Assembly: GCF_019752095.1 (NCBI RefSeq)
Contig: NZ_JAIEMO010000024.1
Location: forward strand, 1 to 64,000
Source of the DNA: Nitrosomonas sp.
GTDB taxonomy: Bacteria; Pseudomonadota; Gammaproteobacteria; Burkholderiales; Nitrosomonadaceae
Direction of reading: 5' to 3'
DNA length: 64,000 nucleotides
Each line of letters starts with the position of its first letter. Within the stretch, counting starts at the first letter, position 1. The position numbers and the translations under genes are program-made. The notes under the pieces were generated by a model that was not told where the DNA came from, did not search any database, and saw only the letters and a program-made list of their open reading frames with translations. This document shows positions 34,816 to 44,697 of this stretch, in pieces.

Positions 34816-35232
34816 ATGAAAACTGGTATTAAATGGAAAGGCAACGTCAGTTTCCTAGCTGAATCCGCTAGCGGCCATTCGATATTAATGGATGGTGCAC
34901 CTGAAGCAGGGGGGCAGAATAAGGGGCCACGCCCAATGGAAATGCTGTTGATGGGGTTAGGTGGTTGCACTACATTTGATGTAGTGCTGATTTTGAAAAA
35001 AAGCCGTCAGGATATTACCGATTGCGAAGTGGAAATTGAAGCCGAGCGTGCACCTGTTGACCCAAAGGTATTTACTCATATCCATTTGCATTTCATTATT
35101 ACGGGTCGCAATTTGAATTCACAACAAGTTGAGCGGGCTATTAATTTATCATCTGAGAAATATTGCTCGGCTTCCATCATGCTCAAGCAAACTGTTAAAA
35201 TAACGCATGATTTCAAGATTATTGATGCCTAG
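34816..35232 (+). CDS. OsmC family protein (peroxiredoxin-like)
   Basis: A protein of 138 residues. The OsmC/YhfA fold is recognisable from RPMEMLLMGLGGCTTFDVV and the second cysteine in SEKYCSASIMLKQ. These two cysteines (about 54 and 118) are the peroxidatic and resolving pair in the family, which reduces organic hydroperoxides. The size and the missing N-terminal extension fit the YhfA-like branch rather than Ohr. It lies between the cytochrome c-552 terminator and the convergent lipA gene. Confidence 0.92.
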   Translation: MKTGIKWKGNVSFLAESASGHSILMDGAPEAGGQNKGPRPMEMLLMGLGGCTTFDVVLILKKSRQDITDCEVEIEAERAPVDPKVFTHIHLHFIITGRNLNSQQVERAINLSSEKYCSASIMLKQTVKITHDFKIIDA

Positions 35233-35267
35233 TTATAAATAATAGGTTGTGCTGGAGATTAATACTG

Positions 35268-36212
35268 TCATAGTAATCCGGATTCATGTGCTTGTTGGTC
35301 GGCATGATAGCTGGAACGTACCATTGGCCCACAGGCGGCATGACTAAATCCCAGTGCAAGTGCCGCATGTTCAAATGTTTTGAATCCTTCGGGTGTAACG
35401 TAGCGCATGACCGGTAAATGACCGATGCTGGGTTGTAAATATTGACCAATGGTCAGCATTTCCACATTGTGTCTGCGCAAATCGTGTAATACCTCCATGA
35501 TTTCCTCATCTGTTTCTCCTAGGCCCAGCATTAGACCTGACTTGGTCGGGATGTGAGGAAAATTCGCTTTAAAATCCTTTAGTAATTTTAATGAATTGGC
35601 ATAATCAGCGCCGGGTCGGCACTGCTTATATAATCTGGGTACGGTTTCGAGGTTATGGTTTAAAACATCGGGTGGGCAAGCCGTGAGTTTTTCCAGAGCA
35701 ATCCCCAGGCGACCTCTAAAATCAGGAACCAAGGTTTCAATCTTGGTACTAGGTGAGTGAGTACGTATTTCACGGATACAATCGACGAAGTGTTGTGCGC
35801 CACCGTCGCGTAAATCGTCACGATCTACACTGGTGATCACCACATATTTCAATCGCATCGCGGCTATCGATTGCGCAAGATGTAACGGTTCACCGGCATC
35901 CGGAGGATTGGGTCTGCCGTGCGCAACATCACAGAAAGGGCAGCGGCGTGTACATAGATCGCCTAGAATCATAAAAGTTGCTGTTCCTTTTCCAAAGCAT
36001 TCGCCAATATTAGGGCATGATGCTTCTTCACAGACCGTATGAAGCTTATGTTCACGCAACAGCCGCTTAACTTCGTAATAGCTTTCACTGTTGGATGAGC
36101 GAACGCGAATCCACGAGGGCTTACGCAACAGATCGTTGCGTGATTGCGGAGCTATTTTGACGGGATTGCGCGCGGTTTTGTCAGCGCCTTTCTGCCGGGT
36201 GTCAGTGGTCAT
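35268..36212 (-). CDS. lipA: Lipoyl synthase LipA
   Basis: Radical-SAM enzyme that adds two sulfurs to octanoyl-lysine on lipoyl domains. The protein has 314 residues. The auxiliary cluster ligands are in [20 protein letters not shown], and the SAM cluster is CTRRCPFC. The closing SSYHADQQ segment carries the conserved RSSY serine. It lies 13 bases after lipB on the same strand, and its product serves OdhB encoded at 8.3 kb. Confidence 0.96.
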   Translation of the reverse strand: MTTDTRQKGADKTARNPVKIAPQSRNDLLRKPSWIRVRSSNSESYYEVKRLLREHKLHTVCEEASCPNIGECFGKGTATFMILGDLCTRRCPFCDVAHGRPNPPDAGEPLHLAQSIAAMRLKYVVITSVDRDDLRDGGAQHFVDCIREIRTHSPSTKIETLVPDFRGRLGIALEKLTACPPDVLNHNLETVPRLYKQCRPGADYANSLKLLKDFKANFPHIPTKSGLMLGLGETDEEIMEVLHDLRRHNVEMLTIGQYLQPSIGHLPVMRYVTPEGFKTFEHAALALGFSHAACGPMVRSSYHADQQAHESGLL

Positions 36213-36225
36213 AATGATAAATTGA

Positions 36226-36831
36226 TTATCCTTTGATAAGTTTTGCTTGTATTTGATTTGCGAGTTTGCTGCTTAATATTTCCAGGTTATCGGTAATGCC
36301 CAGATCTTTGGTTTGCGTGACTTGTAAGCCTTGATAGCCGCAGGGATTAATGTAAGAAAATGGAGTCAGATCCATACTTACATTCAAAGCGATACCGTGA
36401 TAACAGAAGTTTTTCTTGATTTTGAGTCCCAATGAGGCGATTTTAGCATTGCCAACGTACACGCCTGGCGCCTCAATTCGTCCTGTCGCATTAATATGGT
36501 AATCTTTCAATAAGTCGATCACAGCGTTTTCCATGTTTCTGACCAGTTCGCGCACGCCGAGTTTTAACCGGCGAATATCCAGCAATAAATAAGCAATAAT
36601 TTGTCCAGGTCCATGATAGGTGATCTGGCCGCCGCGATCTGATTTAATTACATCAATCCCGTGATTGTTTAATAGATGCTCATCCTTTCCTGCAATGCCT
36701 TGAGTAAATGTAGGCGGGTGTTGTAGTAACCAAATTTCGTCACAAGTTTCAGTGGTTCGTGCAGCAGTAAAATCCTTCATGGCTTGCCAGGTCGGTTGAT
36801 AATCGGATAACCCTAAGGTCCTGACGATCAA
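36226..36831 (-). CDS. lipB: Lipoate-protein ligase B, octanoyltransferase LipB
   Basis: Moves octanoate from ACP to lipoyl domains. The protein has 201 residues. The family motif is [20 protein letters not shown], with the active-site Cys in [12 protein letters not shown] and Lys in [14 protein letters not shown]. It sits between DUF493 and lipA in the usual betaproteobacterial order. Confidence 0.95.
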   Translation of the reverse strand: MIVRTLGLSDYQPTWQAMKDFTAARTTETCDEIWLLQHPPTFTQGIAGKDEHLLNNHGIDVIKSDRGGQITYHGPGQIIAYLLLDIRRLKLGVRELVRNMENAVIDLLKDYHINATGRIEAPGVYVGNAKIASLGLKIKKNFCYHGIALNVSMDLTPFSYINPCGYQGLQVTQTKDLGITDNLEILSSKLANQIQAKLIKG

Positions 36832-36887
36832 GTGTTGTTACTCATGGATGGAAGATGAATGCTGGAATGCTGGTGTCGCATGAGTAG

Positions 36888-37154
36888 TCATAATACCACT
36901 GAGATCATGGAATGTTCGGATAATGCCTGATATAAAGCGTCGAGTTGAGTTCGGGAAGTGGCGCGAATGGTGCAGGTGAGGCTTAAATAGGTGCCATTTC
37001 TGCTAGCCTTGACCGCCGTAGTGGCGATATCGAAATCCGGAGCATGGTATTTAACAATAGCCAGTGTTGTTTGAGTAAAACCCTGATGCGCTTTACCCAT
37101 AATCTTGATTGGAAAATCACAAGGATATTCAATTAATGAAGCTTGTTCTATCAT
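36888..37154 (-). CDS. DUF493/YbeD family protein
   Basis: An 88-residue protein of the YbeD (UPF0250) family, with an ACT-like fold: LIEYPCDFPIKIMGKAH, then SRNGTYLSLTCTIRATSR and LDALYQALSEHSMISVVL. Its position between the aminotransferase and lipB is conserved across proteobacteria. The function is not established. Confidence 0.92.
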   Translation of the reverse strand: MIEQASLIEYPCDFPIKIMGKAHQGFTQTTLAIVKYHAPDFDIATTAVKASRNGTYLSLTCTIRATSRTQLDALYQALSEHSMISVVL

Positions 37155-37185
37155 AACTGCAAATCGAAAATAACTTAAATTTAAA

Positions 37186-38055
37186 TCAATTGGTTAAACG
37201 AGCTGTGGTGTGCACGCGCATGTGAGTCGTTTTAAATTCTTGATAGAGCGTATGCAATTGCCTGAAAAATTCTCCTGGTTTTCCATCTCCCACAGGCTTA
37301 TTGTCCAATAAAGTAATTGGCATGATTTCTTTGGTCGATGACGTCAGCAGGATTTCGTCAGCTATCCGTATCTCTATTTCAGAAATTTCCCTGATTTCAT
37401 GAGGGATTTGATTGGCTGCAGCTAATTCAAGCACTACATCATACGTGATCCCAGGTAACATCAGATTGCTTTTCGGGGGTGCAAGCAACGTTTTGTCTTT
37501 TATTATGAAAATGTTGCTTGCAGAACCTTCAGTCAGGAATCCATTTCGAATCAGGATGGTTTCGAGTGCTTGCACATCCACTGCCAATTGCCGCAACAAT
37601 ACGTTGGGTAGCAGAGAAATGGCTTTGACATCGCAGCGGACCCAGCGATTATCATTAGCTGTAACCGCCGATGCACCACTTTTAAGTAATTCTTCTGGTG
37701 GCTGCAGCAGCGAATTACTCATAATAAAAACAGTGGGAGGAACATTTGCAGGAAAAGCATGATCACGCTTGGCCACACCGCGAGTGATGTGCAAATAAAT
37801 ATACTGGTCTTCCCCGTCATTATTAGTTATGACCTGCTCCAAAATGTTTCTCCATTCTTCATTACTGAATGGATTCTTTAGGCGTATACCATCCAAGCTG
37901 TGTTGTAGACGCATGAGATGTTCGGCGAGCCGGAAAGGTTTTCGTGAATAAACTGGAATAACCTCGTATACTCCGTCCCCGAAAATAAAACCACGATCCA
38001 GCACAGGTACAAATGCTTCTTCGATGGGCATAAACTTGCCGTTCAGATATATCAT
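37186..38055 (-). CDS. dat: D-amino acid aminotransferase (class IV)
   Basis: A PLP enzyme of 289 residues in the fold-type IV family. Visible segments are VLDRGFIFGDGVYEVIPVY, the PLP lysine in CDVKAISLLPNVL, EGSASNIFIIKDKTLLAPP and LTSSTKEIMPIT. The place next to dacC and the D-amino acid aminotransferase-like start (MIYLNGKFMPIEEAFVPV) suggest D-alanine/D-glutamate exchange for cell-wall precursors. A branched-chain or 4-amino-4-deoxychorismate lyase activity cannot be fully excluded from sequence. Confidence 0.88.
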   Translation of the reverse strand: MIYLNGKFMPIEEAFVPVLDRGFIFGDGVYEVIPVYSRKPFRLAEHLMRLQHSLDGIRLKNPFSNEEWRNILEQVITNNDGEDQYIYLHITRGVAKRDHAFPANVPPTVFIMSNSLLQPPEELLKSGASAVTANDNRWVRCDVKAISLLPNVLLRQLAVDVQALETILIRNGFLTEGSASNIFIIKDKTLLAPPKSNLMLPGITYDVVLELAAANQIPHEIREISEIEIRIADEILLTSSTKEIMPITLLDNKPVGDGKPGEFFRQLHTLYQEFKTTHMRVHTTARLTN

Positions 38056-38086
38056 GCGAAATTCTTTTGATAAGTTTAGTTGGAAA

Positions 38087-39208
38087 TCAGTTAAACAACA
38101 ATTTTACACTATCCCATGCACGGCCCAGGAAACTGGCTGAATCAACTTTTTCCAAGGCGACTAATGGATAAACTTCAACAGTCTTATTGTCGAGTGTAAA
38201 TTTAACCGTGCCAACTTCTTGACCGAGTTGAACTGGCGCGATCAGAGGTTGTTTATACTCCATGGTGGCTTTAAGCTTGTCAGCCTGACCTTTGGGCAGA
38301 GTGAAAAAAACATCACGATCAAATCCGGCTTTCAATTCGTTCTGGGTGCCTTTCCACAAATGGATGGTGGCAAGTGAATCATTTTTTTTGTATAAATGCA
38401 GCGTATCGTAAAACTGGAAGCCATAATTGAGTAGGCGCTGACTTTCTATGCTGCGTGCATTGGCTGATTGGGCACCAATGACGACTGAGATTAATCGCCG
38501 TTTATCGCGTATCGCCGATGTAATCAGGCAATAGCCGGCAGTTTTAGTCCAACCTGTTTTCATACCATCAACATGCGGGTCAATCCATAGCAACCGATTC
38601 CGGTTGGGTTGGGTAATGTTGTTATAGGTATATTCCTTTAATGAGTAAAGCGGGTAAAAATCTGGAAATTCGCGGATGATAGCAGTTGCCAGTAAAGTTA
38701 GATCATGTGCAGTTGTATAGTGATTGGAGTCGGGCAATCCCGTCGTGTTAGTGAAATGCGTGTTTTGCATTCCTAAACGCTTTGCTTCCTTATTCATGAT
38801 AGTCACGAAACTTGCTTCTGAGCCTGCGACGACTTCAGCCAAGGCAATGCAGGCATCATTACCAGACTGAACGATCATTCCGCGGATTAATTCATCTACA
38901 GTAACTTGTTTCTTGGGCTCGATAAACATGCGTGAACCAATCATGCGCCAGGCACTCTCTGATACCGGAGCAGTTTGATCCAGTGCAATTTGCCTCTGTT
39001 TCAACGCAGAAAACACCACATAAGCAGTCATCAGCTTGGTGAGAGATGCAGGTTCTATGCGTTCGTGTACATTTTGTCCAGCCAATACCTGTCCCGTTTG
39101 AAAATCTGACAGCATAAAAGATTTAGCAGCCACGGAAATATCTTGTTGCTGCGCAGATACTGATGAAACAGCAAGGCACGCTAGCAATAACACGAATAAA
39201 AGCTTCAT
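38087..39208 (-). CDS. dacC: D-alanyl-D-alanine carboxypeptidase (PBP5/6 family)
   Basis: Trims the last D-Ala from peptidoglycan pentapeptides. The protein has 373 residues. The signal peptide is MKLLFVLLLACLAVSSVSA. Catalytic motifs are SxxK in EPASLTKLMTAY, SxN in QSGNDACIALAE and KTG in GMKTGWTKTAGYC. A C-terminal beta domain ends with an amphipathic anchor helix (SFLGRAWDSVKLLFN). ATG 39208 is chosen for the clean signal peptide; an ATG 36 bases earlier would add an unlikely N-terminal extension. It is first in the dacC-dat-ybeD-lipB-lipA block. Confidence 0.94.
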   Translation of the reverse strand: MKLLFVLLLACLAVSSVSAQQQDISVAAKSFMLSDFQTGQVLAGQNVHERIEPASLTKLMTAYVVFSALKQRQIALDQTAPVSESAWRMIGSRMFIEPKKQVTVDELIRGMIVQSGNDACIALAEVVAGSEASFVTIMNKEAKRLGMQNTHFTNTTGLPDSNHYTTAHDLTLLATAIIREFPDFYPLYSLKEYTYNNITQPNRNRLLWIDPHVDGMKTGWTKTAGYCLITSAIRDKRRLISVVIGAQSANARSIESQRLLNYGFQFYDTLHLYKKNDSLATIHLWKGTQNELKAGFDRDVFFTLPKGQADKLKATMEYKQPLIAPVQLGQEVGTVKFTLDNKTVEVYPLVALEKVDSASFLGRAWDSVKLLFN

Positions 39209-39490
39209 ATGAATCCGCAAAAAATAAATATTATATCTTGCCATCAGGGAATCTAAAACCTTCCAGTTTTAAAACGCGATAGATGCAAGACTAAAGGACA
39301 GTTTTTAGAAATTATCATGGGATCCGTTACATTAGCAACCTGGCATCTTGAGCAATCAACTATAAAGTGAAATTACTGAAAACTTATCATGAATAAAGAT
39401 AGCAGATTTCTCAATTATTGAAAGCGGATTTTATGTCAATCAAGTACGCAAGTACATGGGGAAGGTGCTGCCAAAAATTAATCTTTTTGA

Positions 39491-39787
39491 TCAACGATGA
39501 TGTCCTCTTCGATGGTTTCCTCCCCGGTGGTGGTGGCCTCCTCCATTCATGTGTCTGTGAGCGCCGATAAAATGTCTATGCCCTCCATTCACATGCCTAT
39601 ATCCACCGATAAAGTGTCTTTGCGCTCTGATATAGCCGGGACGTATGTAATTGGGTGATTGATACCCGTAACCATATACTGTATTTCGATAATATCCAGA
39701 GCCACCATAATAAGGCGTTGCCATACATCCACTGAGAAAAAGTATTCCAATTATTGCCGACAGAATAAGTGTGCTTTTTGCGTTCAT
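39491..39787 (-). CDS. His/Gly/Arg-rich small lipoprotein
   Basis: A 98-residue protein with a lipoprotein signal; the lipobox is LSGC near residue 21. After a Tyr/Gly-rich stretch (YYGGSGYYRNTVYGYGYQS) come repeats of the type RHFIGGYRHVNGGHRHFIGAHRHMNGG and a tail HHHRGGNHRRGHHR, quoted here in parts. About 18 histidines make nickel, copper or zinc binding likely. ATG 39787 has GGAG eight bases upstream. It stands alone. It might buffer metal at the outer membrane, as inference from composition only. Confidence 0.7.
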   Translation of the reverse strand: MNAKSTLILSAIIGILFLSGCMATPYYGGSGYYRNTVYGYGYQSPNYIRPGYIRAQRHFIGGYRHVNGGHRHFIGAHRHMNGGGHHHRGGNHRRGHHR

Positions 39788-40296
39788 GATGCATCTCCAG
39801 GTTGAACCAAGGTACAGATTGTTTGTAAAACTATTTTTCATTTAAATTTCATCTGTAATCCTTGGCGCAATACAACAATCTATTTGTTATTTTGGTTTCA
39901 ATTGTGCAGTCTTTGACCTTAATAGGAGCTGAATACAAATCGATTTTTGTAGGAAGAGCGTTTTGGTTATTGATAGGGATAGAAGCAGCAACGAATCAAC
40001 ACAAAATATTATAAATCAAATGGTTATTTGTTCTCCTTAACGGTAATAATTTGTTGCGGTGATTGTTGATTCGAATGTTTCTGGGCTGAATTTTAGTCAG
40101 AGAGCCAATTTATTTCATACCCTTGCTTTGCATGAGTTTTTGCTATAGCTGGACCGATTGCTAACAATGAGGGGTGTAGTAACTTGCTGGGAGTGGTAAC
40201 AACTTCCTTGGTTTTCACGATACGGCAGAGATTATTGATATTGATTCTCCAGAATATCCAGGCTCGCTGAGATTACACAAAAATATTTCCTGATAG
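39788..40296. other. Intergenic stretch between the His-rich lipoprotein and pyrC
   Basis: There is no gene-like frame. A perfect 10-base inverted repeat, CGAATCAACA (39992-40001) and TGTTGATTCG (40064-40073), could close a 62-base loop. No promoter or terminator is clear. Confidence 0.45.
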
Positions 40297-41334
40297 CTAT
40301 GTCGTTTTCCAAGTTAAGTTTTCCCCGGCATAAAGAGGGATCAATTTCTCATTTGCGAATCCGAATTCCTTCGGAACAATCCAGTGTTCTTTTTTTAACG
40401 TGATACGGCAGCTGTTACGTGGTAACTGATAAAAATCAGCACCGTAAAAACTGGCAAAAGCTTCTAATTTATCAAGCGCACCAGCTTGTTCGAATGCTGT
40501 TGCGTACAATTCAATAGCAGCATGGGCTGTGAATATCCCGGCGCAACCACAGGCGTTTTCTTTATTCGTTTGTGCGTGCGGCGCACTGTCAGTGCCAAGG
40601 AAAAATTTCGGATTGCCGCTGGTGGCTGCGTTCAATAATGCTTGACGATGAGTTTCGCGCTTCAAGATAGGTAAGCAGTAGTAATGAGGGCGAATGGCAC
40701 CTTGAAAAATCGCATTACGATTCAACAATAAGTGATGCGCCGTAATCGTGGCGGCAATCGATTTGGATGCCTCTTTTACAAACATTACCGCATCCCGTGT
40801 TGTGATATGCTCAAATACGATGCGTAAGTTTGGAAAACGTTGTGTTAGAGGAGCCAATATCCGATCGATAAAAACTTTTTCTCTATCAAATACATCTACA
40901 TTAGTATCTGTTACTTCGCCATGCACCAGCAACGGCAGATTATTTTGCTCCATTGTTTCCAATGTGGTATAGCACTTGGTAATATCGGTTACTCCGGCAT
41001 CCGAATTTGTCGTTGCGCCAGCCGGATACAGTTTTATGCCTTGTACCGCTTTACTCTCTTTTGCCCGAATGATTTCTGAGGGGGATGTATTATCAGTCAA
41101 ATACAGAGTCATCAGCGGATTAAAACTGGCATACGATGTCTCAGGTAAAGCAGCCAAGATCCGTGCACGATAAGCCAAAGCCATATCCGTTGTTACAATT
41201 GGCGGTTTAAGGTTGGGCATGATAATTGCGCGCGCAAACTGCCTTGCCGTATGCGGCAGCACAAAGCGCAGTTGCTCGCCGTCTCGCAAATGCAAGTGCC
41301 AATCATCTGGACGGGTAATAGTTATGCTGGTCAA
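40297..41334 (-). CDS. pyrC: Dihydroorotase PyrC
   Basis: Forms dihydroorotate in pyrimidine synthesis. The protein has 345 residues, the class II form. Zinc ligands are in [14 protein letters not shown], the carboxylated Lys in [16 protein letters not shown], and further ligands in [18 protein letters not shown] and [10 protein letters not shown]. It ends near the rsmI gene but with its own 52-base gap. Full length and all metal residues present. Confidence 0.96.
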   Translation of the reverse strand: MTSITITRPDDWHLHLRDGEQLRFVLPHTARQFARAIIMPNLKPPIVTTDMALAYRARILAALPETSYASFNPLMTLYLTDNTSPSEIIRAKESKAVQGIKLYPAGATTNSDAGVTDITKCYTTLETMEQNNLPLLVHGEVTDTNVDVFDREKVFIDRILAPLTQRFPNLRIVFEHITTRDAVMFVKEASKSIAATITAHHLLLNRNAIFQGAIRPHYYCLPILKRETHRQALLNAATSGNPKFFLGTDSAPHAQTNKENACGCAGIFTAHAAIELYATAFEQAGALDKLEAFASFYGADFYQLPRNSCRITLKKEHWIVPKEFGFANEKLIPLYAGENLTWKTT

Positions 41335-41386
41335 GGTTTATCAGCCATCAATATAAGAACTGAATTATAGCGTAAGCGCTATTATG

Positions 41387-42244
41387 CTATTCGGGATATC
41401 CTGCAGTTTTTAATGCTAGCGCCAGTTGATAGAGCGAATTCTTGTTTTCACCTGTGATCTCTGTTGTCAGTTTAACTGCTTGTTTTAACGGCAGTTCAAG
41501 CAGTAAGCATTTTAATGTGTGCTGTGCTTGTTCACTGATTTCGGATTTATCCATAGTTTTTGCACCCGACAACATTAAAACAAACTCGCCTTTTTGCTGA
41601 TTGCTGTCTCCCTGTAGCCAGGAATAAACTTCTTCCAAAGTACCCTTATGGATAGTTTCAAATAATTTAGTCAATTCCCGGGCAATGGTAAGGTCACGCT
41701 GAGTACCATAAACTTCCATCATGTCGATTATGCATTCCAGAATCCGATGAGGTGCCTCATAAAATATTAAAGTGCACCGCTGTGGCTTTAATTCGATTAG
41801 CGCGCGCTTACGCAATCCAGTTTTAGTCGGTAAGAAACCATAAAATAAGAAATGTGGATCTGTAATACCACTGGCTGATAGGGCGCAAATTGCTGCATTC
41901 GCACCGGGAATGGGAATAATCGAATATCCATGCGCACGTATGCGTTGAACTAGAATTGCGCCTGGATCGGAAATGCCAGGGGTGCCTGCATCAGTTACTA
42001 AAGCAACATTTTTTCCGCTATTTAATAGTGCTAAGATCTTATTGGAAACAATTGCTTCATTGTGTTGATGTAGACTAATAAGTCTGGTGGAAATTGAGTG
42101 TGCTGCAAATAAATGCCCGGAAACTTGTGTATGCTCAGCGGCAACGACATCTACTTTTGCCAGAATATCTAAGGCACGTAAGCTGATATCGTTTAAATTT
42201 CCTATTGGTGTGGCAACCACATATAATGCATTTTTACTCAGCAT
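41387..42244 (-). CDS. rsmI: 16S rRNA 2'-O-methyltransferase RsmI
   Basis: Methylates C1402 of 16S rRNA. The protein has 285 residues. Family motifs are LYVVATPIGNLNDISLRALD, DAGTPGISDPGAILV, PIPGANAAICALSASGI and YEAPHRILECI. The start is uncertain: ATG 42244 has GAGG only three bases upstream, and a GTG three codons earlier (42253) is also possible. It is divergent from the LpoA-like gene with almost no gap, the standard rsmI/lpoA/yraN arrangement. Confidence 0.94.
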   Translation of the reverse strand: MLSKNALYVVATPIGNLNDISLRALDILAKVDVVAAEHTQVSGHLFAAHSISTRLISLHQHNEAIVSNKILALLNSGKNVALVTDAGTPGISDPGAILVQRIRAHGYSIIPIPGANAAICALSASGITDPHFLFYGFLPTKTGLRKRALIELKPQRCTLIFYEAPHRILECIIDMMEVYGTQRDLTIARELTKLFETIHKGTLEEVYSWLQGDSNQQKGEFVLMLSGAKTMDKSEISEQAQHTLKCLLLELPLKQAVKLTTEITGENKNSLYQLALALKTAGYPE

Positions 42245-42254
42245 AATCCTCACT

Positions 42255-43373
42255 ATGCAACGTTTTTTTACAATAACTCTGGCAGTAGTCTTGTTGTTAA
42301 GTTTTAGCTTTTCATCGATGGCGACTGATCTCGGTGAACAAGATCAATTGGGAATTTTACCTGAATCTGCGCTAGTACCTCATGTTGCGCTGTTACTGCC
42401 TTTGGAATCCACCTCATTTGGCGAAGCTGCCAATATGGTGAAAGATGGTTTTGTGACTGCTACACAGCGTGGAGAACCGCTTCCAGCAATCATTCGGTTA
42501 TATTCCACAACCGAAGATCCACTCGATATTTTGCTTGCTTATCATCAAGCACTCAGTGCCGGCGCAATATTCATCGTCGGCCCTCTCACGCGTGATGGTG
42601 TTTCCGCTGTGGCCTCCAGTCATTTATCCAGTGTGCCCACTTTAGCACTGAATACAGCGGACAGTAATACGAATTTGCCGCCTAAACTTTATTTTTTTGG
42701 TTTGCAGATGGAGTCTGAAGCGAATCAGCTTGCTGAACTAGCGCTGTCAAGTGGTAGAAGTCATGCCATTATTATCGGTGATGACAGTCCACTATCTAGA
42801 CGGCTGCAGAATGCCTTTACGTTGCGGTGGCAAAACGAGATTGATAAAACCACCGAATCATTTTTGTATGCTGATAATCCAACTGTTCTGCAACAATTTC
42901 GTAATTTGACTGCCGGTAGTAATCACTTGGTTTTTCTTGCTCTGGACCTAGAAAAATCACGTTTGCTACGTTCCTACCTTGATCCAGAAGTGCCAGTGTA
43001 TGCCACATCACAGGTTTTTTCGGGAACTGACAATTTCTTACTCAATAATGATCTCAATGATATCCAGTTTCTGGATATGCCTTGGCTATTGCAACCCGAT
43101 CATCCCGCTGTTATGGCCTATCGTCACACCAGCACAGCTAAGAGTATTGAAATGGAGCGCCTTTATGCGCTGGGTATTGACGCTTTCCGATTGCTAGTAA
43201 ATTTGATGCTGCCACAGCCTGTTGATGCAATTTCTATTGATGGTGTTACCGGGCAAATTCGTTTCCAATTACCTAATCAGTTTGTGCGCGAACTTGTTGC
43301 GGCACAATTTAAGAACGGTAAAATTCAACTGATAATGGATTCAAAAAGTATTGTGGAAGATGAAGGGCAGTGA
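42255..43373 (+). CDS. LpoA-like penicillin-binding protein activator (LppC family)
   Basis: A protein of 372 residues. The signal peptide (MQRFFTITLAVVLLLSFSF) is followed by a periplasmic-binding-protein type I fold (HVALLLPLESTSFGEAANMV, AIFIVGPLTRDGVSAVA, YALGIDAFRLLVNLML). It is much shorter than E. coli LpoA and has no lipobox cysteine, so it may be soluble rather than outer-membrane anchored. The rsmI-lpoA-yraN order supports the assignment. ATG 42255 is chosen because upstream in-frame codons lie inside rsmI and lack a signal. The last 14 bases overlap yraN. Confidence 0.85.
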   Translation: MQRFFTITLAVVLLLSFSFSSMATDLGEQDQLGILPESALVPHVALLLPLESTSFGEAANMVKDGFVTATQRGEPLPAIIRLYSTTEDPLDILLAYHQALSAGAIFIVGPLTRDGVSAVASSHLSSVPTLALNTADSNTNLPPKLYFFGLQMESEANQLAELALSSGRSHAIIIGDDSPLSRRLQNAFTLRWQNEIDKTTESFLYADNPTVLQQFRNLTAGSNHLVFLALDLEKSRLLRSYLDPEVPVYATSQVFSGTDNFLLNNDLNDIQFLDMPWLLQPDHPAVMAYRHTSTAKSIEMERLYALGIDAFRLLVNLMLPQPVDAISIDGVTGQIRFQLPNQFVRELVAAQFKNGKIQLIMDSKSIVEDEGQ

Positions 43374-43698
43374 GGCTGAAGAAGTAGCCTTGTCGTATTT
43401 ACAGCGACAACAATTGGTTTTAGTGGCGCGAAATTATCGCTGCCGTTTTGGAGAAATCGATCTGATAATGTACGATAGAGAAACACTGGTTTTCATTGAA
43501 GTGCGCATGCGCACAAGTGAAAAGTATGGTGGGGCGGCTGCGAGTATTACTTTCACGAAACGAGCTAAAATATTACGTACTGCGCGATATTATTTGGCTG
43601 AATTAGACTTCGAGTTGCCTTGTCGATTTGATGTGCTCTTGCTGTCCGGTAGTCATGGACAGGAGATCGAGTGGCTCAGAGATGCGTTTGGCGAATAA
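43360..43698 (+). CDS. yraN: YraN/UPF0102 family nuclease-like protein
   Basis: A 112-residue protein of the UPF0102 family with a Holliday-junction-resolvase-like fold. Motifs are LVLVARNYRCRFGEIDLIMY and LVFIEVRMRTSEKYGGA, giving the E-x-D and E-x-R acidic core. ATG 43360 lies inside the end of the LpoA-like gene, suggesting translational coupling. The biochemical role is not established. Confidence 0.92.
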   Translation: MKGSEAEEVALSYLQRQQLVLVARNYRCRFGEIDLIMYDRETLVFIEVRMRTSEKYGGAAASITFTKRAKILRTARYYLAELDFELPCRFDVLLLSGSHGQEIEWLRDAFGE

Positions 43699-44184
43699 TT
43701 TATTAGTAAGAAAAGTAATGCAGAGGTATGCATCTATCTTGCGACATGAATGGATTCTTTGTTTATTAGATTATTAGGATAGCAATCTGGTAATACTAGT
43801 CTGCAAGACATGTCAGTGGCTGAAGGTATAGAGAATAATGCGCAATTAGGATTCTTGAAGTAGGAAGGTTGTAATTTAGTTCAAGGATGCCTCGGTGCAT
43901 TCAGAAGACTTTAAAGATAAATATTTGGCATGACTTAAGTCAAGGAAATCAATCAGGAATCTTTCTTCATATCAAACTATTCCAGCTGCATTTTTTACGA
44001 TCGTCAAAGCACGCTGGAACTTGTTGATAGATCATATAATTCAGCTCGCAAGGTAGTTGTTAGCTAACAGTGTGCGAAAGAGTGGGATGCAAATGTGATC
44101 GAAAATTTTCAATCCTGACGTGATTCTGCATCAATAAATGGGGTTTATCCACTATCAAAAGAGAAGAATAGAAAGGAATGTTCA
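43699..44184. other. Intergenic stretch with an FNR-like palindrome
   Basis: There is no gene-like frame. TGACTTAAGTCA at 43931-43942 is a perfect palindrome, extending to TCAA on the right, with the spacing of a CRP/FNR-family site; it lies 243 bases before the thioesterase gene. No other structure is clear. Confidence 0.45.
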
Positions 44185-44661
44185 ATGACTAAGATTTGGT
44201 TTAAAGATTACACAATTGAGTACTTGGAAGGTTTGCGGAATGCCAATATGGGGGAACATATTGGCATTCAGTTTGTCGAGTTGGGCCCAGATTTCTTGAA
44301 GGCACGCATGCCGGTCGACAAACGTACGACACAGCCATTCGGTATATTGCATGGTGGTGCAAGTTGTGTGTTGTCTGAGACCTTAGGTAGTGTATCTGGC
44401 TGGATGACAATAAATCCCGAACAATACCGTGCGGTTGGGTTGGAATTAAATATCAACCATATCCGGGCAGTTACCAAAGGTCATGTTGTTGGTATTTGCG
44501 CGCCATTACATACGGGTCGACGCACGCAAGTTTGGCAAACAGATATTCTCGAAGAAGATACAGGCAAGCGTGTGGCAATTTCACGATTGACGCTGGCGAT
44601 TATTGAACAAGGTACGCTTAGTGCACAAAAGGAGCACGTAATTGTCGACAAACCATCGTAA
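44185..44661 (+). CDS. Hotdog-fold acyl-CoA thioesterase (YdiI/MenI/PaaI type)
   Basis: A protein of 158 residues. The thioesterase motif is FGILHGGASCVLSETLGSVSG, with the catalytic Glu/His pair as in YdiI and 4-hydroxybenzoyl-CoA thioesterases. VGLELNINHIRAVTKGHVVG and VWQTDILEEDTGKRVAISRLTLAI complete the single hotdog domain. YdiI acts on 1,4-dihydroxy-2-naphthoyl-CoA in menaquinone synthesis, but that pathway is not suggested here, so the substrate is open. The N-terminal 15 residues are an extension relative to YdiI. It stands alone. Confidence 0.9.
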   Translation: MTKIWFKDYTIEYLEGLRNANMGEHIGIQFVELGPDFLKARMPVDKRTTQPFGILHGGASCVLSETLGSVSGWMTINPEQYRAVGLELNINHIRAVTKGHVVGICAPLHTGRRTQVWQTDILEEDTGKRVAISRLTLAIIEQGTLSAQKEHVIVDKPS

Positions 44662-44697
44662 ACATCGATATCAGTCTTTCAGCAATAGATCCTTACA

